In this document: positions 57,928-64,000 of the stretch, in pieces
How positions within the stretch are numbered: the first letter of the stretch is position 1
How the letters are laid out: every line of letters begins with the position of its first letter
NCBI RefSeq assembly: GCF_900110375.1
Contig: NZ_FODN01000002.1
Span: 447,086 to 511,085, forward strand
Length of the DNA stretch: 64,000 nt
From: Flavobacterium sinopsychrotolerans
GTDB lineage: Bacteria; Bacteroidota; Bacteroidia; Flavobacteriales; Flavobacteriaceae
Direction of reading: 5' to 3'
Program-made: the position numbers and the translations under genes
Notes under the pieces: generated by a model
Databases searched by the model: none
Seen by the model: only the letters and a program-made list of their open reading frames with translations
What the model was told of the DNA's origin: nothing

Positions 57928-59127
57928 TTAATAGATTACATAGTTCATACGCATTTTTTTAAATGCTGTTAATCCATTTTTCCAACTTTTTCTTATTTTA
58001 TTTTCTGAAATTCCGCTTTCAATTTGCTGCTGTAATTTTTTTGTCCCAGCAAGTTTTGTGAAAAAAGGATTGAAGAATTTAGTTTTGTCACTGGTATTTT
58101 GATAGGCTTTAATTAACCATTTTAGTTCTAATCGAGTTAGTTTAGGGTAAGAAGTTAAATCTTCACCAAAACACTCTTTTCCATTATAAAGTGGGTCTTT
58201 GGCTCCGAAATTTGGTTTTGGAGTAAAAGTAAAAGTGCTTACCGTTAAAAAAGGAGAACCATAAATTTGAAATTGTTTTTCGGTTCCGCGGCCCACACTC
58301 ACATTAGTCCCTTCAAACAAGCACAAACTCGCGTACAGATTTATGGATTGGTCATTTGGTAAATTTGGAGATGGTTTTTGGGGTAAACTATATTCCATTT
58401 TTCGATTATAATCAAGACAAGGAATAACGGTCAATTTACATTGTGCCGCGTTTTTAAGCCATTTTTCTCCATTTATCATTTTTGCATATTCCCCGATAGT
58501 CATGCCGTGAAGGAGTGGAATAGGGTGCATGCCTACAAAACTGGTAAATTCTTTTTCTAAAAGTGGACCATCTATGATACTCCCATTAGGGTTTGGTCTG
58601 TCTAGAATTACAAGAGGAATTCCGTTTTCTGCGCAGGCTTCCATGACATAATGCAAAGATGAAATGTAGGTGTAGAAACGTGCTCCAACATCTTGTAAAT
58701 CAAATAACATGATGTCAATTCCAACTAATTGAGTTGCTTTTGGCTTTTTGTTATCACCATAAAGAGAAATAATTGAGAGTCCGGTTTTGGCATCTTTTCC
58801 ATCAACGACATGTTCACCGGCATCAGCAGTTCCTCTAAACCCGTGTTCAGGAGCAAAAATGGTTTGGATGGCTATTTTTTTTTCTAATAAAAAATCTACC
58901 AGATGTATTTTGTTTGTCAGAATCCCAGTCTGATTGGTAACAATTCCAACCTTTTTGTTTTGTAATAAAGGCAGGTATTTTTCATAATTATCAGCGCCTG
59001 TTTTAATTGTGATAATATTGTTTTCTAACGTATTTTTTTTTGTAACTATCTGAAATGAATTGGAATAACATGGAGTGTAAAATATAAATAATACAAGAAG
59101 AGCACTTTTTATTAGGAATTTGATCAT
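57928..59127 (-). CDS. namZ: Exo-beta-N-acetylmuramidase NamZ-type (DUF1343, GH171)
   Basis: Exported protein of 399 aa with a signal peptide (LLVLFIFYTPCYSNS). The DUF1343 N-terminal domain contains GIVTNQTG, IFAPEHGFRGTADAGE (about residue 93) and LFDLQDVGARFYTYISSLHYVMEA; RPNPNGS, GRGTEKQFQ and the C-terminal domain follow. DUF1343 is the founding domain of NamZ, which releases MurNAc from the non-reducing end of peptidoglycan glycans. The neighbour murQ agrees with this role. Confidence 0.9.
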   Translation of the reverse strand: MIKFLIKSALLVLFIFYTPCYSNSFQIVTKKNTLENNIITIKTGADNYEKYLPLLQNKKVGIVTNQTGILTNKIHLVDFLLEKKIAIQTIFAPEHGFRGTADAGEHVVDGKDAKTGLSIISLYGDNKKPKATQLVGIDIMLFDLQDVGARFYTYISSLHYVMEACAENGIPLVILDRPNPNGSIIDGPLLEKEFTSFVGMHPIPLLHGMTIGEYAKMINGEKWLKNAAQCKLTVIPCLDYNRKMEYSLPQKPSPNLPNDQSINLYASLCLFEGTNVSVGRGTEKQFQIYGSPFLTVSTFTFTPKPNFGAKDPLYNGKECFGEDLTSYPKLTRLELKWLIKAYQNTSDKTKFFNPFFTKLAGTKKLQQQIESGISENKIRKSWKNGLTAFKKMRMNYVIY

Positions 59128-59328
59128 TTTAAATTAAAGTTTAATAGTTAGAATGGTGATATCGACTAAATAAAATTTTAGATTTTATTTAATTAATATT
59201 CAATTTTTCTATATTAATATCAATTTGAATTTGATTTACTATAGAAGAGTTTCTCTGAATTTATCAGATAGGACTTTTAATTTGGTAGTTTTTTGGGAAG
59301 CTATGCTTATGACAAAGAAAATTACAAT

Positions 59329-59363
59329 ACTACCTCTGGGCAATCCATGCCCGGAGGTAGTTT
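59329..59363. terminator. Stem-loop between susD and namZ
   Basis: ACTACCTCTGGGCA (59329-59342), loop ATCCA-like, TGCCCGGAGGTAGT (59348-59361; one G-U). It lies in the 272-nt gap after susD, where partial termination or mRNA protection would lower expression of the enzymes relative to SusCD. Confidence 0.75.
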
Positions 59364-59399
59364 ATAATCTTATCAGTATTCAGTTTTTGAGTTTCTGAA

Positions 59400-61133
59400 T
59401 TACCAACCTGGGTTTTGTTTTAATTCTACACCTTGAGCTTTATATAAATCAATATCATTTGTAGGGATATTTAATAAATAGTGTTTGGCTTCAAAGTTTC
59501 TTGTACTTGTTGGGTAAATCTTTACATATCCGTTAGCGTCTACTTTAATTTGCGTTCCAACAGGAGTACCAACTCTTGCTCCAAGATTTACATCTGGATT
59601 TTTTGTAGTATCTAAATAATCTCCTTTTTTCCAACGGTAAATATCCATTTGTCTTAGTGTTGTCCAGCTCATAAATTCAATTTGACGCTCACGACGAATT
59701 TCCCAAATTAGTGGATTAACGCTACCGGAGATTTGTTCTAAAGCAGCTGTTCTTCTTGGATCATTAATCTGCACACCTGCAGCAAAAACATTATTTCCGT
59801 CAGTAGTTAAAGGTGCTATACCTGCACGAGTACGTACTTTATTGATGGACATATCAAGGTCAATATTTGTAGCGGTACCAAGCTCGGCACAAGCCTCCGC
59901 GTAGTTCAAATAAACCTCGCTGAGTGTAAATAACGGACTGTCAGTATAATTTCGTCCTCCTGTTGTGACATCTGGACCTGATGTTGCAGGATTGTTGTAT
60001 AATTCAAATACATATCCAGACATTGAAGTCAATGCAGCAGTACCAAAAGGTTTTCCTTTATAGCCGTAAGTAGTTGGGTTTACAGTTTTTGCAAAACGTG
60101 GATCTCTATTTGTAAATGTTTCTGTAACGTTATTATCGCCTGTATATTGGGCATTTCCGGCTTGTTGTATCGGTAAGCCATTTGTCGTTACGTAGCTATC
60201 GGCAGCCCATTTTGTTAAACCGTATTGAGTAGTAGAAGTATTGGTATAGTTCTGAAGAGAATGCATTAATACGTTTGTCAGATAACGTTTTGCAAGTATC
60301 ACCTCTGAGTTACCACCTAATTCAACAGAATTATAAAGAGATTTCCAATCTGAATTTAACTTATAGCTTGAATTATTCATTATGGCTAACGAAGCTGTTT
60401 TGGCTTTGTTAAGATAAGTACTTCCGTCTTGACCTAAATGATATTTTCTGTAAGTCCCTTCATAAAGACAAACATTGCTCAAAGCAGCATAAGCCGTGTA
60501 TTTATTGATAGTAACATTTTTATCATCAATTGCAAGTAGCAAGTTGGTTGCTTCTTCTAAATCAGCGATAACTTTATCTACGATTTCTGCCCTCGGTGTT
60601 GCTGGTGCATAAACTAAAGGATCATTTTGAGATAAATATTTATCAGAATAAGGTACGTCTCCAAATTTTTGCACTAAACGAAAATAAGTATAGGCTCTAA
60701 AAAATTTAGCTACTCCAATATAATGATTCTTTTTTGCCTCAGACATAGTAACATTAGGCACTTTTTCTAGCATCAAATTACAACGGCGAATTAGTGTATG
60801 ATATTCATTCCAAGAATTAACATTAGTAGTAGTTGGGGTTATCGGCATCTGATAAAAAGAGAAAGCCGATAAGTTATCATCTACTCTGTTATCACTACCA
60901 TGATAATAGAAAAAGGAAAGTCCAATTGTTGTACCATTTCCGTAGCCGTAAAACGTATCATAATTAATCCATGAAAATGTTTTTACATTATCTTCTGTTT
61001 GCCAAAAGTTATCGTTTGTAAATTTATCCGCAGGATCTTCTGTTAAGTAGTCCTCACAACTAACTGAAGAGATTGCTAAAGTAGCAACAGTAAACATCAG
61101 TAGTAATTTAGATTTTATAATTGATTTTTTCAT
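59400..61133 (-). CDS. SusD/RagB-family nutrient-binding lipoprotein
   Basis: Outer-membrane surface lipoprotein, 577 aa, which caps the SusC channel and binds the glycan ligand. Signal ends ISSVSCEDYL (Cys near 27). The SusD-like N-terminal TPR region (RRCNLMLEKVP, GVAKFFRAYTYFRLVQKFGDVPY) and RagB C-terminal part (IRRERQIEFMSWTTLRQMDIYRWKKGDYL) are present. It starts 24 nt after susC. The ligand is unknown, but the operon points to muropeptide or glycan fragments. Confidence 0.94.
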   Translation of the reverse strand: MKKSIIKSKLLLMFTVATLAISSVSCEDYLTEDPADKFTNDNFWQTEDNVKTFSWINYDTFYGYGNGTTIGLSFFYYHGSDNRVDDNLSAFSFYQMPITPTTTNVNSWNEYHTLIRRCNLMLEKVPNVTMSEAKKNHYIGVAKFFRAYTYFRLVQKFGDVPYSDKYLSQNDPLVYAPATPRAEIVDKVIADLEEATNLLLAIDDKNVTINKYTAYAALSNVCLYEGTYRKYHLGQDGSTYLNKAKTASLAIMNNSSYKLNSDWKSLYNSVELGGNSEVILAKRYLTNVLMHSLQNYTNTSTTQYGLTKWAADSYVTTNGLPIQQAGNAQYTGDNNVTETFTNRDPRFAKTVNPTTYGYKGKPFGTAALTSMSGYVFELYNNPATSGPDVTTGGRNYTDSPLFTLSEVYLNYAEACAELGTATNIDLDMSINKVRTRAGIAPLTTDGNNVFAAGVQINDPRRTAALEQISGSVNPLIWEIRRERQIEFMSWTTLRQMDIYRWKKGDYLDTTKNPDVNLGARVGTPVGTQIKVDANGYVKIYPTSTRNFEAKHYLLNIPTNDIDLYKAQGVELKQNPGW

Positions 61134-61157
61134 TTTAAAATTTTTGAATTGTTAATA

Positions 61158-64000
61158 TTAGAACGATAGCTCAACTCCAAAAGACCATGATTTAGTATAT
61201 GGATAAGCTCTTCCCCAGAAAATTTCAGTTTCATTAATTTCTGGGTCAACAGGAAGACGGCTATCAGCCCAAGTCAATAAGTTTTCACCTGAGGTGTAAA
61301 GTCTAACTTTTTCTAATCCAGCTTTTTTTACAAGTTCTTTAGATAAAGAATATCCAAGACTAAAGTTTTTAAGACGTAAATACGACATATCAAGCAAATA
61401 TCTTGTTTGTGTAATGAAGTTATTTCTACCAGTAGTGCTTCCTCCAAAACCACCTGCTTCATCACCATAATTTGGATTTGGCCAATATGCATCTGTATTA
61501 TCAGGTGTCCAATAGTCTAATTGGTTTGCATACATTTGTTGAGGTGCACGATAGAAAGGTAATACAGCGTCTGAAGCCGCCCAGTAATCACGTTTAGCAA
61601 CTCCTTGAAAGAAAGCAGAAACATCAAATCCATGAAACTTTCCGCCTAATGTTATTCCGTATTTATAACGAGGAGTTGAATTACCAATTTTAGTTAAATC
61701 TCCGTGATCGTCAGCGGTTCCAGCGCCGCGAGATATAGCGCCATCGCCATTTGTATCCACATAATGTACATCTCCAGCTCCAAATTTAAAATTACCGCCC
61801 ATTGCTTTTGAGTAGTCAATTCCATTTACAGTTTTACCGTTATTTGTTATTACGTCATCTGCTTGAAGAAGCCTATCACTTGTTAAACCCCAAATTTGAC
61901 CAATTTCATACCCGTCATAATAAGTGCTTAATAATTTTGAAGTATTATTCCATTTGGTTATCACTGAGGTGTAATCTGATAAAGCAACATCTAGAAATAC
62001 CGAAGCATTTTCATTTATTTCTTTATTAAAATTCAATGACAATTCCCATCCTCTTGTTCTCATATTTCCTGAGTTTGTTTGTGCAGCAGCTTGACCAAAC
62101 GAACCAGGAAGAGTAATGCCTGGAGCTAACATTCCTTTTGTCTCACGTTGATACCAGTCAAATGAAGCGCCAAACATCTTGAATATTCTCACATCCAAAC
62201 CAATATCATTTGTATAAACTTTCTCCCAAGTTAATGTAGGATCAACATTAGTTGGTAAACCGGTAGAAGGAGGCAGTGTAGATCCGCTGTTTATCCACCA
62301 AGGATTTGAAGAATTTAAAACGGATAAGAAAGCATTATTTCCTACGTTTTGATTTCCAATCGCCCCAATAGAAGCACGCAATTTAAGCTCATTCAGCCAG
62401 CCACGTGTGCTTTCCATAAATTTCTCATTAGAAATCTTATATCCCACAGAAGCTGAAGGGAAGAATCCCCATTGTTGGGCAGTAGGAAATTTTGAAGAAC
62501 CGTCATAACGGGCATTCACTTCTAATAGATAAATTCCGTCATAATCATAATTTATACGTCCAAAGAAACCTGCAATTGAATAGGAGGTTACTGCTGGATT
62601 TAAAGAACTATTAGCAGCTCCTGAAACAAATTGCTCACCTACAGCAAGATTAAATTCTGGTTTTGATTTGTCCAAAAGAGTATTTCTTCTTGCGTAAGTA
62701 CGTGAAAAATCTTGCCATTCCGAGTTGAAACCTCCCAAAACTTTGATGTTGTGTTTATCAAATTGCTTTTTATAGTTTGCATAGATATTGACAACTTTTG
62801 TTGTTGATTCCGCCTTTGATTGAGCTACATAATCATTTCCCGCTTCAAGAATAGTGGGCACTGCTGTTTGAATTGTGGTAGCATCATAAGGCATAGCTGA
62901 CCAACTATCCCAAGCTTGAAATTTGCCTCCATTTTGTTTTCTGGAATAATAATCAGTTACATTACTTATTTCACCTATTAAATTAAAATCTTTTGTAATT
63001 TCTGCTGTAAATTTTGCACTTAACCTATTATTATATTGCTCATTTTCATTCGTAGAAGCATTAGATAAATATCCTCCAGCGCTACGGAAATTATATCCTT
63101 TATAGGTTCCAAAATTTGGAGTATATTGACCCCAACGAAGAGCATAACCAAGATACCCGCCATAACCTGAATCATCAGTACCAGCACCACCATAATAATT
63201 AAACGGTTGTTTATAATTACTCAGAATTGACATTACTTTGAAATCACCAGTAAGCCAATCAGCTAATTTTGTTGTAAATCCTAAATTTACATTTGTTCTT
63301 TGTTTTGTTTCTTGATTAACTCTCAGCATTCCTTCTTGTTCTGTAAGTGCAAATGAAGCGAAGAAAGAACTGTTATTTCCTAGATTACCTTGTGCGGAAA
63401 AATTGTGATAAGTTTGAAGTGCATCATTTGCATACAATTCTTTATTAGTATCCCAAACTCTGTAGAAATAGGGTGTACCGTTTTTAATTTCCCAATCCTC
63501 ACCATAAACCATCTCATTACTGGTACGATTATTAGCATATTTTTCTTTCCAGTTTTGAATTCCGGTTAGCATAGTATTATAATTTGCACCAAAAAATTCT
63601 GGCACGGCACCATCAGTACGTGTTCCTGCAGCAATCAACCCAGGAATTTCATCTGTTGGGTCTAAGAATTGTAGTGTAGAGATTGGATTATAGAAAGCCG
63701 CATTTCCTGTATAAGAAAATCTAACTTTTCCTTCTCCTGTTTTTCCTCCTTTTGTAGTAATGAGTATTACACCAAAGGCTGCACGAGCTCCATAAATAGA
63801 AGCAGAGGCCGCATCTTTAAGTACAGACATCGTTGCCACATCATTTGGATTAATAAGTGCTAAATCCGTTGGAACCCCATCAACCAAAACGAGAGGAGAA
63901 TCTGAACCATTAACAGTTCCAGATCCACGTATATTTAGATTTGCTGAACGGTTAATATTTCCAGAATTAAAACTAACATTTACACCTGGCGTAGTACCTT
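61158..64000 (-). CDS. SusC/RagA-family TonB-dependent outer-membrane transporter, N-terminus outside window
   Basis: TonB-dependent receptor; about 947 residues are visible and the frame is open to the last base. The TonB plug segment GVNVSFNSGNINRSANLNIRG, then VDGVPTDL and ATMSVLKDAASASIYGARAAFGVILITTKGG (the SusC-specific plug end), is followed by the 22-strand barrel and the C-terminal strand WSFGVELSF. The TTG at 63887 is internal, not the start. The signal peptide, carboxypeptidase-like domain and most of the plug lie outside. It is the first visible gene of the operon. Confidence 0.95.
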   Translation of the reverse strand, partial: GTTPGVNVSFNSGNINRSANLNIRGSGTVNGSDSPLVLVDGVPTDLALINPNDVATMSVLKDAASASIYGARAAFGVILITTKGGKTGEGKVRFSYTGNAAFYNPISTLQFLDPTDEIPGLIAAGTRTDGAVPEFFGANYNTMLTGIQNWKEKYANNRTSNEMVYGEDWEIKNGTPYFYRVWDTNKELYANDALQTYHNFSAQGNLGNNSSFFASFALTEQEGMLRVNQETKQRTNVNLGFTTKLADWLTGDFKVMSILSNYKQPFNYYGGAGTDDSGYGGYLGYALRWGQYTPNFGTYKGYNFRSAGGYLSNASTNENEQYNNRLSAKFTAEITKDFNLIGEISNVTDYYSRKQNGGKFQAWDSWSAMPYDATTIQTAVPTILEAGNDYVAQSKAESTTKVVNIYANYKKQFDKHNIKVLGGFNSEWQDFSRTYARRNTLLDKSKPEFNLAVGEQFVSGAANSSLNPAVTSYSIAGFFGRINYDYDGIYLLEVNARYDGSSKFPTAQQWGFFPSASVGYKISNEKFMESTRGWLNELKLRASIGAIGNQNVGNNAFLSVLNSSNPWWINSGSTLPPSTGLPTNVDPTLTWEKVYTNDIGLDVRIFKMFGASFDWYQRETKGMLAPGITLPGSFGQAAAQTNSGNMRTRGWELSLNFNKEINENASVFLDVALSDYTSVITKWNNTSKLLSTYYDGYEIGQIWGLTSDRLLQADDVITNNGKTVNGIDYSKAMGGNFKFGAGDVHYVDTNGDGAISRGAGTADDHGDLTKIGNSTPRYKYGITLGGKFHGFDVSAFFQGVAKRDYWAASDAVLPFYRAPQQMYANQLDYWTPDNTDAYWPNPNYGDEAGGFGGSTTGRNNFITQTRYLLDMSYLRLKNFSLGYSLSKELVKKAGLEKVRLYTSGENLLTWADSRLPVDPEINETEIFWGRAYPYTKSWSFGVELSF

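Noticed and set aside
61158..63887. SusC starting at the TTG near 63887
   Set aside because: The frame stays open to 64000 and encodes conserved plug-domain residues upstream, so the start is outside the window.

Overview
The window looks like chromosomal DNA of a Flavobacterium or close relative (Bacteroidota, Flavobacteriaceae). It is AT-rich, promoters use a TAnnTTTG -7 box, most starts lack a strong Shine-Dalgarno, leaders are A-rich, and it carries SusC/SusD, BshA, and a Bacteroidota-type SRP RNA. No rRNA, tRNA, CRISPR array, prophage or transposase was seen.

Positions 1-31850 are mostly housekeeping genes in short, often convergent units closed by clear hairpin terminators. They include a cut-off serine hydrolase, a Zn/Cd P-type ATPase, bacillithiol glycosyltransferase BshA, a PrcB-like lipoprotein, an LpxH-like phosphoesterase, AroC, a dicarboxylate symporter, a TPR hybrid histidine kinase, Hsp20 and a DEAD-box helicase. 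Then come two histidine-degradation genes (hutG-like, hutI) with a glutamine cyclotransferase, the SRP RNA, a short-chain dehydrogenase, an FSA-type transaldolase, a FucP-like sugar transporter, pdxH, rnz, pyrB/pyrR, an asymmetric ABC-F ATPase, a GH20 hexosaminidase and a DMT transporter.

Positions 34454-50733 form an accessory catabolic island, all on the + strand. An aromatic-acid MFS importer, a DcaP-like porin, a second MFS transporter and an AraC regulator are followed by catB-catC-catA-benA-benB-benC-benD-catD-catIJ(fused)-FUSC-like membrane protein-pcaF-TetR. Together these encode every enzymatic step from benzoate through catechol and 3-oxoadipate to acetyl-CoA and succinyl-CoA.

Positions 51011-64000 are a minus-strand operon that looks like a polysaccharide-utilisation locus for peptidoglycan fragments. 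In transcription order it runs susC (cut by the window edge), susD, a NamZ-type exo-N-acetylmuramidase, murQ, a sodium:solute symporter, a GH3/serine-hydrolase fusion lipoprotein and a NagX-like membrane acyltransferase. No MurNAc kinase is visible. The partial gene at position 1 is a close paralogue of the C-terminal half of the GH3 fusion protein.

The most unusual items are: a standalone FUSC membrane protein inside the benzoate operon; the MurNAc-directed locus; two mosaic intergenic repeats with the same motif-inverted repeat-motif plan, one with a 54-nt perfect palindrome; an ABC-F protein with one canonical and one degenerate ATP site; and a terminator-like hairpin ending six bases before a transporter start codon.
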